Shown one piece after another: positions 28,456 to 37,511 of a DNA stretch of 62,306 nucleotides. Origin of the DNA: Xenorhabdus sp. IM139775 (GTDB lineage Bacteria; Pseudomonadota; Gammaproteobacteria; Enterobacterales; Enterobacteriaceae); NCBI RefSeq assembly GCF_028598745.1, contig NZ_JAQRFK010000015.1, positions 1-62,306 of the forward strand. Direction: 5' to 3'. Within the stretch, counting starts at the first letter, position 1. The number at the start of each line of letters is the position of its first letter. A program made the translations under genes and the position numbers. The notes beneath the pieces are model-generated. The model ran no database searches and had not been told where the DNA came from. It worked only from the letters and a program-made list of their open reading frames with translations.

Positions 28456-28497
28456 CTGATGATTTTTTAATGAAACACCAAAACTATTGACGCTTTT

Positions 28498-29214
28498 TTA
28501 ATTATCACCCATCAAAATGGATTCAAGCGCAATGTCGATCATGTCATTAAATGTATGTTGACGTTCTTCGGCAGTGGTTTGTTCGCCAGTACGAATATGG
28601 TCAGAAACAGTGCAAATCGTCAATGCCTTGGCACCAAATTCAGCAGCAACACCGTAAATACCTGCGGCTTCCATTTCAACACCCAGAATGCCGTATTTTT
28701 CCATGACGTCAAACATCTGAGGGTCTGGCGTATAAAACAGATCGATAGAGAAGATATTACCGACACGCACGTTAACATTCTTCGCTTTAGCCGCATCCAC
28801 CGCATGACGAACCAGCTCAAAGTCAGCAATAGCCGCGAAGTCGTGATCTTTAAAACGCTGGCGGTTTACTTTGGAATCGGTACACGCTCCCATGCCAATC
28901 ACAACATCACGAATTTTAACGTCTTTGCTGACCGCACCACAGGAACCGATACGGATGATTTTTTTCACACCAAATTCCGTGATCAGCTCTTTGGCATAGA
29001 TAGAGCAAGACGGAATACCCATTCCGTGGCCCATGACCGAGATGCGACGACCTTTGTAAGTTCCGGTGAAACCGAGCATACCGCGAACATTGTTAACCTG
29101 ACGGGCATCGTCCAAGAACGTTTCCGCGATGTATTTTGCACGTAATGGGTCGCCTGGCATCAAAACAACATCAGCAAAATCGCCCATCTCAGCATTAATA
29201 TGTGGGGTGGCCAT
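28498..29214 (-). CDS. deoD: Purine nucleoside phosphorylase DeoD
   Basis: The 238-residue protein is colinear with hexameric E. coli Deo[32 protein letters not shown] holds the phosphate-binding GDP-Arg residues (20-24), GHGMGIPS (62-69) is conserved, and the base-binding Asp is in TVSDHI near 204. It phosphorolyses purine (deoxy)ribonucleosides to free base and (deoxy)ribose-1-phosphate. It is the last gene of the deo operon, followed by a strong terminator. Confidence 0.97.
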   Translation of the reverse strand: MATPHINAEMGDFADVVLMPGDPLRAKYIAETFLDDARQVNNVRGMLGFTGTYKGRRISVMGHGMGIPSCSIYAKELITEFGVKKIIRIGSCGAVSKDVKIRDVVIGMGACTDSKVNRQRFKDHDFAAIADFELVRHAVDAAKAKNVNVRVGNIFSIDLFYTPDPQMFDVMEKYGILGVEMEAAGIYGVAAEFGAKALTICTVSDHIRTGEQTTAEERQHTFNDMIDIALESILMGDN

Positions 29215-29300
29215 AATTTATTTCCTTGTTTTTATTACGAATCACAATAGATGAAAATGAATAGACGGAAACGGGGAAACCTGTTGGTTTCCCCCAGAAA

Positions 29301-30524
29301 TTAAAACATCACTTTACCGTAATCCATCGGTGTCAGATCGAAATATTTCGCGACGGTCTGACCCATGTCGGCAAACGTTTCACGATGCCCTAATGAACCG
29401 GATTTAACTTTCGGCCCGTAAACCAGTACCGGGATATGTTCACGCGTGTGATCGGTACCCGGCCAAGTTGGGTCACAACCATGATCAGCCGTTAAGATCA
29501 GAATGTCGTCTTCTTTAACCAGCTCCAGCATTTCTGGCAACCGGCGGTCAAATAACTCCAGCGCGGCCGCATAACCGGCAACATCACGGCGGTGACCGTA
29601 AGAAGAGTCAAAATCAACAAAGTTGGTAAATACGATGGTGTTATCCCCGGCCTGTGCCATTTCAATCAATGAAGCATCAAACAGGGCATCAATGCCCGTC
29701 GCCTTGACCTTTTTGGTGATCCCGACATTCGCATAGATATCGGCAATTTTGCCGATGGAAACCACTTCCCCCTGCTTTTCATCGACCAGTTTTTTCAGGA
29801 CGGTCGGGGCTGGCGGTTCAACGGCCAAATCATGCCGGTTGCCGGTACGCTGGAAATTCCCGGCCTGATCACCCACAAACGGGCGGGCAATCACGCGGCC
29901 AATGTTATACTCACCGATATTCAGCTCTTCACGCGCGATTTCGCACAACTCATACAGACGATCCAAGCCAAAAGTTTCTTCATGGCAAGCGATCTGGAAA
30001 ACAGAATCCGCAGAGGTATAGAAAATCGGCTTACCGGTTTTCATGTGTTCTTCACCCAGTTTGTCCAGAATCACTGTACCGGAAGAGTGACAGTTACCCA
30101 GATAACCCGGCAGATTTGCCCGTTCGACAAGTTTATCCAGCAATGCCTGCGGGAAGCTGTTCTCTTCGTCACGGAAATAACCCCAGTCAAACAGAACCGG
30201 AACACCCGCAATTTCCCAGTGGCCTGACGGCGTGTCTTTACCAGAAGAAAGTTCACTCGCATAACCATAAGCGCCAATAATTTCGGCCTCTTTATCCAGG
30301 CCAATCGGGAAAGTACCACAAGATTCTTCTGTTGCTTTGCCCAATCCCAACCGGCTCAGGTTTGGCAGGTGGAGTGGCCCTTTACGGCCGATATCAGCCT
30401 CACCACGGGCACATTGTTCTGCAATATGTCCTAATGTGTTAGATCCCTTGTCGCCAAACTTTTCTGCGTCAGCGCTTGCACCGATACCAAAGGAATCCAA
30501 TACCATGATGAATGTACGTTTCAT
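29301..30524 (-). CDS. deoB: Phosphopentomutase DeoB
   Basis: The start at 30524 gives [25 protein letters not shown] and 407 residues, the E. coli length; six extra codons upstream are not supported. It is an alkaline phosphatase-superfamily metalloenzyme: Asp10 in [14 protein letters not shown] near 94 with the catalytic Thr, and [21 protein letters not shown] near 340-360 as manganese ligands. It interconverts (deoxy)ribose-1- and 5-phosphate, linking DeoA and DeoD products to DeoC. Confidence 0.97.
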   Translation of the reverse strand: MKRTFIMVLDSFGIGASADAEKFGDKGSNTLGHIAEQCARGEADIGRKGPLHLPNLSRLGLGKATEESCGTFPIGLDKEAEIIGAYGYASELSSGKDTPSGHWEIAGVPVLFDWGYFRDEENSFPQALLDKLVERANLPGYLGNCHSSGTVILDKLGEEHMKTGKPIFYTSADSVFQIACHEETFGLDRLYELCEIAREELNIGEYNIGRVIARPFVGDQAGNFQRTGNRHDLAVEPPAPTVLKKLVDEKQGEVVSIGKIADIYANVGITKKVKATGIDALFDASLIEMAQAGDNTIVFTNFVDFDSSYGHRRDVAGYAAALELFDRRLPEMLELVKEDDILILTADHGCDPTWPGTDHTREHIPVLVYGPKVKSGSLGHRETFADMGQTVAKYFDLTPMDYGKVMF

Positions 30525-30602
30525 AATTTTCTCCTGCGTCAATTCACGCGTTCAATGCGGAAACTGCCAGCTAATTAAAATCGGTTTCAATGCTTGTATG
30601 TT

Positions 30603-31970
30603 TTATCCACTGATATGACGATAAACCATCGGTGTGGTGGCTTGCGTTTCGCTTTCTTTAAAAACGGTTTCTTTAAAAGCGGTTTCTTCAAAAACAAAAG
30701 CCCTGCGCACGGCTTCTGCGGCCTCGTGCCAGTCATGCTCATTGCGGGCATGAATCATTGCCAAGGGTGTATCCGCATTCACTTTTGTGCCCAATGCAAC
30801 GATCTCACTCAGCCCCACACTGTAATTAATCGTATCTGTCGCCTTACGCCGTCCCCCGCCCAATGCAACAACAGACATCCCCAAGGCACGGGTATCCATT
30901 CCTGCAACGATGCCCGTTTTTTCCGCGAGCTGCCCGGCCAATACCGGCTTGCTGAATTCCGCAGTCGGGAGATAACGCACGTAGTTTTCGACAAAATCAG
31001 TCGGCCCTCCCTGGGCGGCGACCATGCGGCCAAATATTTCCGCCGCTTTGCCACTGTCCAGTACTGCCTGTAACTTACGGTATGCCTCGTCACGATCGAT
31101 AGCCAAATGACCCGAAACCAGCATTTCAGCAGACAACGCCATCGTGACTTCAAATAGCCGGGGGTTACGGTATTCCCCCGTCAAGAATTGGACGGCTTCA
31201 CGCACTTCCAACGCATTGCCCGCACTGGATGCCAACACTTGATTCATATCCGTCAAAAGTGCCGTAGTCTTGCACCCCGCACCATTGGCGACTTCAACAA
31301 TGGCTTCGGCCAGCTGTTCCGATTGTTGATAGGTCGGCATCAACGCCCCGGAACCCACTTTCACATCCATGACCAACGCATCCAGCCCTTCGGCCAGTTT
31401 TTTACCCAAAATAGAGGCGGTAATCAAGGGGATGGAATCCACGGTTGCCGTAATATCGCGCGTCGCATAAAAGCGTTTGTCCGCCGGTGCCAGTGCGCTG
31501 GTTTGCCCGATAATGGCAATGCCCACATTGCGGATCATATCGCGGAAATGGTGCTCATCGGGAAAGATGTCAAAACCGGGAATGGACTCCAGTTTATCCA
31601 GCGTTCCTCCGGTATGCCCCAAGCCACGTCCCGATATCATCGGCACATATCCTCCACAAGCCGCCACCATGGGGCCAAGCATCAGGGAGGTCACATCCCC
31701 TACGCCGCCTGTCGAGTGTTTATCAACAATCGGGCCGGGTAAATTTAATTTTTTCCAATCTAAAACGGTCCCCGAATCACGCATCGCCAGTGTCAGTGCG
31801 ACACGTTCTTCCATCGTCATATCATGGAAATAGATTGTCATTGCCAGTGCGGCAATTTGCCCTTCGGAAACGGTATTATCGCGGACGCCGTTGATAAAGA
31901 AGCGTATCTCTTCTTCATGCAATGGATGACCATCACGTTTTTTGCGGATAATTTCCTGTGCCAGAAACAA
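30603..31970 (-). CDS. deoA: Thymidine phosphorylase DeoA
   Basis: The 455-residue protein (E. coli 440) carries the family signature [17 protein letters not shown] near 113-129 and the phosphate-binding KHSTGGVGD at 84-92. It cleaves thymidine to thymine and deoxyribose-1-phosphate. The extra 15 residues lie near the C-terminus, where [14 protein letters not shown] arises from three 15 bp tandem repeats at 30653-30697 before the conserved end PMVYRHIS. The catalytic regions are intact, so activity is expected. Confidence 0.95.
   Translation of the reverse strand: MFLAQEIIRKKRDGHPLHEEEIRFFINGVRDNTVSEGQIAALAMTIYFHDMTMEERVALTLAMRDSGTVLDWKKLNLPGPIVDKHSTGGVGDVTSLMLGPMVAACGGYVPMISGRGLGHTGGTLDKLESIPGFDIFPDEHHFRDMIRNVGIAIIGQTSALAPADKRFYATRDITATVDSIPLITASILGKKLAEGLDALVMDVKVGSGALMPTYQQSEQLAEAIVEVANGAGCKTTALLTDMNQVLASSAGNALEVREAVQFLTGEYRNPRLFEVTMALSAEMLVSGHLAIDRDEAYRKLQAVLDSGKAAEIFGRMVAAQGGPTDFVENYVRYLPTAEFSKPVLAGQLAEKTGIVAGMDTRALGMSVVALGGGRRKATDTINYSVGLSEIVALGTKVNADTPLAMIHARNEHDWHEAAEAVRRAFVFEETAFKETVFKESETQATTPMVYRHISG
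30653..30697 (-). repeat. 15 bp tandem repeat in the deoA 3' end
   Basis: Three copies of TTTCTTTAAAAACGG-like units (30653, 30668, 30683) encode repeated Phe-Lys/Glu-Glu-Thr/Ser blocks absent from E. coli DeoA. Confidence 0.85.
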
Positions 31971-32014
31971 AGCTACCTCCCAATCATCATTATCTGAAAA
32001 GAACGGCAGTGATG

Positions 32015-32041
32015 CACACTATCTTAGCCACACTATCTTAG
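32015..32041. repeat. 14 bp tandem duplication between deoC and deoA
   Basis: CACACTATCTTAG occurs twice in a row (32015 and 32029) in the 98 bp spacer. Confidence 0.8.
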
Positions 32042-32068
32042 TATGCATGCAATCAGTCATTATTGATC

Positions 32069-32848
32069 TCAATAACCACTACGGTGTTTTTGGCTTTGGT
32101 ATCCGAGCGTGGTCAGTAAACTGCCCAACAAACTGGAGGCACCAAAACGGAAATGGCGGGGATCAACCCAGTTGTCTCCCATGATGCGTTCCGCCAGCGC
32201 CAGATATTGTGCCGCTTCTTCGGCGGTACGCACGCCACCCGCCGGTTTAAAACCGACGCTATCAGCGACGCCCATATCCCGGATCACGCTCAACATAATC
32301 TCAGCACTTTCCAGCGTCGCATTAACAGGCACTTTACCGGTTGACGTTTTGATAAAATCGGCACCCGCCTTGATGGCGATTTCCGATGCTTTGCGAATCA
32401 ACGCCGCGTCTTTTAGTTCACCGGTTTCAATAATAACTTTGAGCCAGACGCCCGATTCAGCACAGGCCGTTTTACAGGTGCTAACCAAGTCAAAACCAAT
32501 TTGCTCATTACCGGCCATCAATGCGCGATAAGGGAAAACCACATCCACTTCATCAGCACCATAGGCGATGGCCGCACGGGTTTCAGCCAGTGCAATGCCG
32601 ATATCATCATTGCCATGCGGGAAGTTGGTCACCGTCGCAATGCGAATATCAGGGGTTCCCTGTTCACGTAATACCTTACGTGCCACGGGAATAAAACGCG
32701 GGTAGATACAGATAGCCGCGGTCTGTCCGGCCGGGCTGTTGGCCTGATGACAAAGCGCTGTCACTTTCTCATCGGTATCATCATCATTCAGTGTCGTTAA
32801 ATCCATCAGACTCAGCGCACGCTGAGCGGTGGTGGTTAAATCGGTCAT
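32069..32848 (-). CDS. deoC: Deoxyribose-phosphate aldolase DeoC
   Basis: ATG at 32848 gives [22 protein letters not shown] and 259 residues, the same length as E. coli. Class I aldolase: the Schiff-base lysine is Lys167 in [10 protein letters not shown], with the proton-relay residues Asp102 and Lys201-equivalent ([10 protein letters not shown]) present. It splits deoxyribose-5-phosphate to acetaldehyde and glyceraldehyde-3-phosphate. It is the first catabolic gene, preceded by a terminator that separates it from the transporter gene. Confidence 0.97.
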   Translation of the reverse strand: MTDLTTTAQRALSLMDLTTLNDDDTDEKVTALCHQANSPAGQTAAICIYPRFIPVARKVLREQGTPDIRIATVTNFPHGNDDIGIALAETRAAIAYGADEVDVVFPYRALMAGNEQIGFDLVSTCKTACAESGVWLKVIIETGELKDAALIRKASEIAIKAGADFIKTSTGKVPVNATLESAEIMLSVIRDMGVADSVGFKPAGGVRTAEEAAQYLALAERIMGDNWVDPRHFRFGASSLLGSLLTTLGYQSQKHRSGY

Positions 32849-32892
32849 AAAACTCTCCAACGGTATTATTATCGTGACTGAATCAGTTTAGG

Positions 32893-32924
32893 AAAAACAA
32901 AAGCAGGTGAGAAATCTCACCTGC
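32893..32924 (-). terminator. Intrinsic terminator between transporter gene and deoC
   Basis: On the minus strand GCAGGTGAGA and TCTCACCTGC form a 10 bp stem with a 2 nt gap, followed by TTTTGTTTTT. It lies within the 105 bp between the nucleoside transporter stop and deoC, so deoC expression needs read-through or a promoter of its own. Confidence 0.8.
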
Positions 32925-32953
32925 ACTCAATTTGATACCTGCTTCCCGGCGTT

Positions 32954-34231
32954 TTACAACGAGAGGAAGAATCCGGCAATGGTTGCACTCATCAAGTTAG
33001 AGAGTGAACCGGCCAAGACAGCTTTCAAGCCGAAACGGGCAATGTCACCGCGACGGTTTGGTGCCATCCCTCCCAAGCCACCCAGCAGGATCGCCACAGA
33101 AGACAGGTTGGCAAAACCACACAGGGCAAAAGAAATGATAGCTTTAGTATGGTCAGAAAGCACTTGCAGACCCGCAGCCTGAACGACATCATCGGCTTTC
33201 AGGTACTCACCAAAGTTCATGAATGCCACGAATTCATTGACCACTAATTTCTGACCGATGAAAGAACCCGCGATGGTGGCTTCATTCCACGGAATACCGA
33301 TCAGGTAAGCGATAGGTGCGAAAACCCAACCTAAAACCAGTTCCATCGATAATTGCGGATAATCAAACCAGCCGCCGATACCGCCTAACATCCCGTTCAG
33401 CAAAGCAATCAATGCGGTGAATGCCAACAGCATTGCGCCGACGTTCAAGGCCAACTGCATACCGGCTGACGCACCCGATGCCGCCGCATCAATCACGTTA
33501 GCAGGACGATCTTCCGCCGCAACCAACGACATCGCATCAACGGTATCCTGCGTTTTTTCTGTTTCCGGCACCATCAGTTTTGCAAACAGCAAACCACCGG
33601 GTGCGGCCATAAATGAAGCCGCAATCAGGTATTCCAATGGCACGCCCATTTGCGCGTAACCCGCCAGCACGGACCCCGCAACCGAAGCCAGGCCACCACA
33701 CATCACGGCGAATAACTCAGACTGGGTCATAGTCGCAATATACGGGCGTACAACCAGAGGCGCTTCGGTGTGACCGACGAAAATATTCGCCGTTGCAGAC
33801 AAAGATTCAGTCCGTGAGGTGCCCAATAATTTTTGCAGTCCGCCACCCAATATTTTGATGACAAGCTGCATAATGCCCATGTAATACAACACCGCAATCA
33901 GTGATGAGAAGAAGACAATCACTGGCAGCACACGCAGGGCAAAAACAAAGCCGCCACCGCCGAACAATTCAAACATTTTGTCGGAAACCAGGCCGCCAAA
34001 AATAAAATCAGTTCCTTTTTGTCCATATCCAATCACATTGGAAACGCCTGCCGAAATTCCCTCCAGAACGTCTTTACCGGCTGGTACATAAAGTACAAAT
34101 GCCCCAACAGCAATCTGAATCAGAAAGGCGCCTAGGACGGTACGGATGTTAATAGCTCGATAGTTACTGGAGAAGAGTACTGCGATAAAAATCAGCACTA
34201 CCATCCCGATCAGGCTCATGAGGAGTTGCAT
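32954..34231 (-). CDS. Concentrative nucleoside transporter (NupC/NupX, CNT family)
   Basis: The 425-residue inner-membrane protein has eight or more transmembrane segments, closer in sequence to E. coli NupX and the Vibrio CNT than to NupC itself. Conserved parts include [15 protein letters not shown]-like [12 protein letters not shown] near 150-163 (the substrate/Na+ site, where many relatives read GQ/N-x-E), and [12 protein letters not shown] near 330. It imports nucleosides with Na+ or H+. The position at the head of the deo genes, with a deoP2-like promoter, shows it is part of nucleoside salvage. Confidence 0.88.
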   Translation of the reverse strand: MQLLMSLIGMVVLIFIAVLFSSNYRAINIRTVLGAFLIQIAVGAFVLYVPAGKDVLEGISAGVSNVIGYGQKGTDFIFGGLVSDKMFELFGGGGFVFALRVLPVIVFFSSLIAVLYYMGIMQLVIKILGGGLQKLLGTSRTESLSATANIFVGHTEAPLVVRPYIATMTQSELFAVMCGGLASVAGSVLAGYAQMGVPLEYLIAASFMAAPGGLLFAKLMVPETEKTQDTVDAMSLVAAEDRPANVIDAAASGASAGMQLALNVGAMLLAFTALIALLNGMLGGIGGWFDYPQLSMELVLGWVFAPIAYLIGIPWNEATIAGSFIGQKLVVNEFVAFMNFGEYLKADDVVQAAGLQVLSDHTKAIISFALCGFANLSSVAILLGGLGGMAPNRRGDIARFGLKAVLAGSLSNLMSATIAGFFLSL

Positions 34232-34559
34232 TGGAAGAATCCCTGTTCACTGAATAAATAATAAGAAAATATGTCAGCTATCCTATAAGTTCCTACTGAC
34301 ATTGTGTGCGAGCCGATTATACCTAGGACTAAAAAAGAACAAGCAATTAACATCACAAATTACTACAGCAAAAAGTAACATAAAAACAAAAAATGAGACC
34401 TTCGTCACAGAAAACCATTTTGTTTCGGGGGGATTAATTAATTTAACGGAGAAAAAGGTAAAAAAGAGGATAAACAGGCGAGGAATGTAAGTTAAACATT
34501 ATTAATGTTTATTATTCCCTTATCTTTCAAATGACTCGCTAAGACCGATGTGATGTCAC
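34232..34559. other. Intergenic region between transporter gene and yjjV
   Basis: These 328 AT-rich bases hold the deoP2-like promoter. I see no ORF with a ribosome binding site; the genes yjjW and yjjI found here in E. coli are absent. Confidence 0.6.
34316..34409 (-). promoter_or_regulatory. deoP2-like promoter with two CRP sites
   Basis: On the minus strand a perfect TATAAT lies at 34321-34316. A strong CRP site, TGAGA-N6-TCACA, is at 34394-34409 and a weaker one with one good half (TCACA at 34353-34357) at 34342-34357. The site centres are 52 bp apart, which with a start near 34309 puts them at about -40 and -92. E. coli deoP2 has CRP sites at -40.5 and -93.5 with CytR bound between, so CRP activation and CytR repression are inferred. 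Confidence 0.6.
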
Positions 34560-35330
34560 TCAACCCAATGCAAATAGCGTGACACTATTTTGATAAATTT
34601 GATTGGCAATTTCATCTGGCGCTTCTTGACGCAACTCACACAACGCAGAGAAAATCAGTGCAACTCTTTCGGGTCGGTTTGGCTGTCCCTGAAACCCCGA
34701 CAACGGCATATCAGGCGAATCCGTTTCCAAGACTAAAGATGACAGCGGCAATTGTGCAATGGTATGGCGTGTCTTTTGTGCCCTGTCGTAGGTTATTGTT
34801 CCCCCGACACCGATGTAAAAACCCAAGCGAATAAAGGCTTGGGCTTGGGATAGACTCCCCGCAAAACCATGAATAACCCCGCTTCGTGGTAGCTTGTGTT
34901 TTCTCAATATTGCCGCCAATTGATCATGGCTTTTTCTGGAATGGAGTATCACCGGCAGATCATGTTGTTTCGCGAGTTTTAACTGCGCTGCCAACAGGCT
35001 TTTCTGCTTATCAAACTGCGGATCTGGCATATAAAGGTCAAGGCCAATTTCGCCTACCGCGACACATTTAGCCTCTTTTTCTTGTAGTTTCTGCGCCAAC
35101 TCATCTAAATGTGCCTCTTGGTGTTCGGCAATATAGCGTGGATGCAAACCCAATGCGGCATAAATTGGGGAATAAGTCTCAGCCAGCGCAGAGACTCGCT
35201 GGAAATTCATTTGGCTTATCGCGGGAACGATCATCTTTTCCACGCCCATTTGTCTGGCTTGTTGCAGGCTGGCTATTTCATCCCCCGCAAAAGGAAAGAA
35301 GTCAAAATGGCAATGGGTATCAATAAACAT
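34560..35330 (-). CDS. yjjV: TatD-family metallo-hydrolase YjjV
   Basis: The 256-residue TIM-barrel hydrolase has the metal ligands of the TatD family: HCHFD (residues 6-10), Glu in GEIGLD near 94, His in ILHSRKSHD near 127, HGFAGS near 151 and the Asp in LETDSPDMP near 202. It is the orthologue of E. coli YjjV, a probable 3'-5' DNase or phosphoesterase. Its ATG follows the yjjU stop (TAG) without a gap, so the two are translationally coupled. Confidence 0.92.
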   Translation of the reverse strand: MFIDTHCHFDFFPFAGDEIASLQQARQMGVEKMIVPAISQMNFQRVSALAETYSPIYAALGLHPRYIAEHQEAHLDELAQKLQEKEAKCVAVGEIGLDLYMPDPQFDKQKSLLAAQLKLAKQHDLPVILHSRKSHDQLAAILRKHKLPRSGVIHGFAGSLSQAQAFIRLGFYIGVGGTITYDRAQKTRHTIAQLPLSSLVLETDSPDMPLSGFQGQPNRPERVALIFSALCELRQEAPDEIANQIYQNSVTLFALG

Positions 35331-36515
35331 CTAATTATCCGGGTTATCCAAATTATTCATCATGATAGTGTCTGTCGTTTGCCCGTTTTCCATCACATCG
35401 TTTTCCATCACATCAAGTGTGGAGGACTCCGCTATTGATCCCACGATTGATCCCACGATTGATTCCACTATCGGGTGATGATTGCCGTGGTTCAGAAAAT
35501 GGTTTCTGCGAAAACAATGGTGATTGACGCTATCAGCATTTAACCCCGGACGGCATACCCCATAACTTTTACGTTCAGCATCGCCAAATTTTCCGCCAAC
35601 AAACGTGTGCCCAATCGTTGCCAGAAAATATCGTCCGCAACGCCGTCCCAAATGATAATCCTGATTTAGTGAACTCAGCCGGCTTCCCAATGCCATGGCA
35701 GCCAATGGTGCCGGCGGATAGATTTCGAAGATTTGCACATCACCCGGCGGATTTTCGATAAACTTCTGTGTCTTACGGTAACTTCGTGCATGGAGGTTGA
35801 GCATTTTGACCATCTTTTGCAGGCTACTGGCCTCTAACCAGCGCTCCATGCGCTTGAACCACTGACGCGTATAGTAGAGTTGTGAAGGGACTGTCCGGAT
35901 CACAACGATAGCCTCCGCGCCGCGGCGATAAGCCTCCTGTACGGGGATCGCATCACAAATCCCCCCATCTTGATAAACAATATCACCCAGCGTAACCCCA
36001 TTACGGTAAAACCCCGGAATGGCACTTGAGGCTTTGATAATATCCATCCAATTTTTTTCATCCGGATGCAGGTAGCTCGCTTCAAAATTATCAGCACGGC
36101 AAGCGCACATGTAGAATTCACGTCCTGCATCAAACTGACGCATTGCAGCAGAAATATTGAGAGGCAACTGCTCGGAGATGGTATCAATATACCAATCTAA
36201 ATCGATCAAATGCCCACCGCGCACAAAACGCAATGGATTAAAAAAAGCCGGGTCGGTTGTATAACGGTTAATGACCTTGCGCGCATATCCCTTCTGACCG
36301 CAAATATAGGCAGAAAGGTTTTGCGCTCCCGCCGATGTTCCAAGGAACAGTTCGAATGGATTAAAGCCAAGCCGGAGAAATTCATCCAAAACACCGGCGG
36401 TAAAAATACCTCGCTGACCACCACCTTCACAAACGAGTGCAATTTTCCCAAGTTTTATCGGTGACTTATAGGCTAAAGGTTCTATATTACCCAATGTTAT
36501 TGGAATATGTTTCCC
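35331..36515 (-). CDS. yjjU: Patatin-like phospholipase YjjU
   Basis: The start is placed at GTG 36515, with AGGGAG upstream, because VGKHIPITLGNIEPL aligns with the start of E. coli YjjU; an ATG at 36563 would add 16 residues. The patatin motifs are intact: oxyanion loop EGGGQRG, nucleophile elbow GTSAG and the Asp of DGG (YQDGGICD). It is probably a lipid acyl hydrolase. The 394 residues exceed E. coli (357) through a low-complexity tail with two sets of tandem repeats (ESIVGSIVGSIAESS and DVMENDVMEN). Operon with yjjV. Confidence 0.88.
   Translation of the reverse strand, partial: GKHIPITLGNIEPLAYKSPIKLGKIALVCEGGGQRGIFTAGVLDEFLRLGFNPFELFLGTSAGAQNLSAYICGQKGYARKVINRYTTDPAFFNPLRFVRGGHLIDLDWYIDTISEQLPLNISAAMRQFDAGREFYMCACRADNFEASYLHPDEKNWMDIIKASSAIPGFYRNGVTLGDIVYQDGGICDAIPVQEAYRRGAEAIVVIRTVPSQLYYTRQWFKRMERWLEASSLQKMVKMLNLHARSYRKTQKFIENPPGDVQIFEIYPPAPLAAMALGSRLSSLNQDYHLGRRCGRYFLATIGHTFVGGKFGDAERKSYGVCRPGLNADSVNHHCFRRNHFLNHGNHHPIVESIVGSIVGSIAESSTLDVMENDVMENGQTTDTIMMNNLDNPDN
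35385..35469 (-). repeat. Two tandem repeats in the yjjU 3' end
   Basis: GTTTTCCATCACATC is repeated twice (35385, 35400; 15 bp) and ATTGATCCCACG three times (35434, 35446, 35458; 12 bp). Both are in frame and lengthen the C-terminal tail. Confidence 0.85.
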
Positions 36516-36684
36516 CACTCTTCTCTCCCTTTGAACGTTAATGACACCACCATGCCATAACACATTAGCTGAATATCTATCAGTATATCGTTACTCAAAC
36601 AACTTGCTTGTAACATTTTTATAAAAAAATGCCCCAATTAAGCATCAATCGTTAAATCGATATGAAAATGGCAAATTGCCAGCG

Positions 36685-36730
36685 AATAACCTTCCGGTGA
36701 GATAATCTCATCGCTTAACAAGAGGTTATT
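36685..36730 (-). other. Nested inverted repeat upstream of yjjU
   Basis: AATAACCT (36685-36692) and AGGTTATT (36723-36730) enclose a second palindrome, TGAGAT-A-ATCTCA (36698-36710). The folded RNA could form part of the yjjU leader. Confidence 0.45.
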
Positions 36731-36741
36731 GGAGGAAAAGA

Positions 36742-36775
36742 AATAAAAAGAGTGGCTCTATTTATCAGCCACTCT
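36742..36775 (-). terminator. Terminator of the osmY-like gene
   Basis: On the minus strand AGAGTGGCT-N9-AGCCACTCT is followed by TTTTTATTT. It ends the transcript of the osmY-like gene. Confidence 0.8.
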
Positions 36776-36819
36776 ATTCACAATATTGGTTATTTTTAAG
36801 CTGGTAAAACGCAAACCAC

Positions 36820-36852
36820 TTATTATCTCCCCGTAACACGGAGAGATAATAA
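36820..36852. repeat. Near-perfect palindrome upstream of the terminator
   Basis: TTATTATCTC and GAGATAATAA (10 of 10 pairs) extend through a mismatch into CCG/CGG around a 5 nt loop. It is the first of three hairpins in the 350-400 bp gap between the osmY-like gene and yjjU. No small ORF like E. coli ytjA is visible in that gap. Confidence 0.65.
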
Positions 36853-36913
36853 ATGTATCTTGCCTGAATTTATATTCAATCCGACGAGTATATAGCTGTT
36901 TTTTACTTCAAGA

Positions 36914-37315
36914 TCACGGCTTAATTTCCAGGGTATTTTTCACTGATTTAACCCCCTTCACACCATGAACAATCTTAGCTATTTTCGCCGCTTGATGTTT
37001 GTTTTTGACCAAACCGGAAAGGTGGACAATACCTTTTTCCGTTTTCACCGAAATGTGATGACTATTGATGCCCTTATGTTCCAGCAAGGCGGCTTTCACT
37101 TTCGCCGTAATGGCACTGTCGTCTAAATAAACATCGGCACTTTTCAAAGAGCTATCAATTTTTTTCCCTGCAACATCCAGAGAGTTATCGATTTTTTGTC
37201 CCGTACTCTCCGGGGTTTTTCCCGAAGAAATATCGGCTGCCAGAGCAGTACTACTGATCAATACCGAGCCTAGGACAACAGCCAGTAGTGAATGGGTAAA
37301 TTTGATATTTTTCAT
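36914..37315 (-). CDS. osmY: Periplasmic BON-domain protein, OsmY-like (single BON)
   Basis: The 133-residue protein has a signal peptide (HSLLAVVLGSVLISSTALA, cleavage near 27), a Ser/Gly/Lys linker with a twofold repeat (GKKIDSSLK, GQKIDNSLD), and one BON domain at about 65-133 (DSAITAKVKAALLEHKGINSHHISVKTEKGIVHLSG). E. coli OsmY has 201 residues and two BON domains. The place next to prfC and yjjU is that of osmY, so I read this as a shortened orthologue. It is probably a periplasmic, stress-induced chaperone-like or membrane-contact protein. Confidence 0.78.
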   Translation of the reverse strand: MKNIKFTHSLLAVVLGSVLISSTALAADISSGKTPESTGQKIDNSLDVAGKKIDSSLKSADVYLDDSAITAKVKAALLEHKGINSHHISVKTEKGIVHLSGLVKNKHQAAKIAKIVHGVKGVKSVKNTLEIKP

Positions 37316-37469
37316 CCTACCACCTTCTTAACTTAAGTTTGAACGTTTACCAAGGCAGTATGTCAATTAGGCAGTGGTGATAAAATGAGATTTACAAAAA
37401 ATAACGTAAATTTTCACTAAACCAGAGAATTATTCTGTTAATTAACTAAAAAAGAATAAATATATAGAA

Positions 37470-37501
37470 TAAATAATAAGGGCCAGCAGGAGAGCTGGCC
37501 C
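37470..37501 (-). terminator. prfC terminator
   Basis: On the minus strand GGGCCAGC-TCTCCT-GCTGGCCC is followed by TTATTATTTATT, about 10 bp after the prfC stop. Confidence 0.85.
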
Positions 37502-37511
37502 AGAAGGGGGA

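Larger units (their letters stand above)
27773..28497 (-). promoter_or_regulatory. mrx operon promoter region
   Basis: These 725 bp of very AT-rich DNA without an ORF separate mrxA from the deo operon. In X. nematophila this operon is driven from a promoter that depends on Lrp and is not invertible. I find no long inverted repeats and no recombinase gene that would flip a promoter. The right end holds the deo terminators; the rest is compatible with Lrp/H-NS control, but I cannot place -35/-10 elements firmly. Confidence 0.5.

Noticed and set aside
27773..28497. Invertible fimbrial promoter
   Set aside because: No pair of long inverted repeats flanks the region and no recombinase gene is in the operon.
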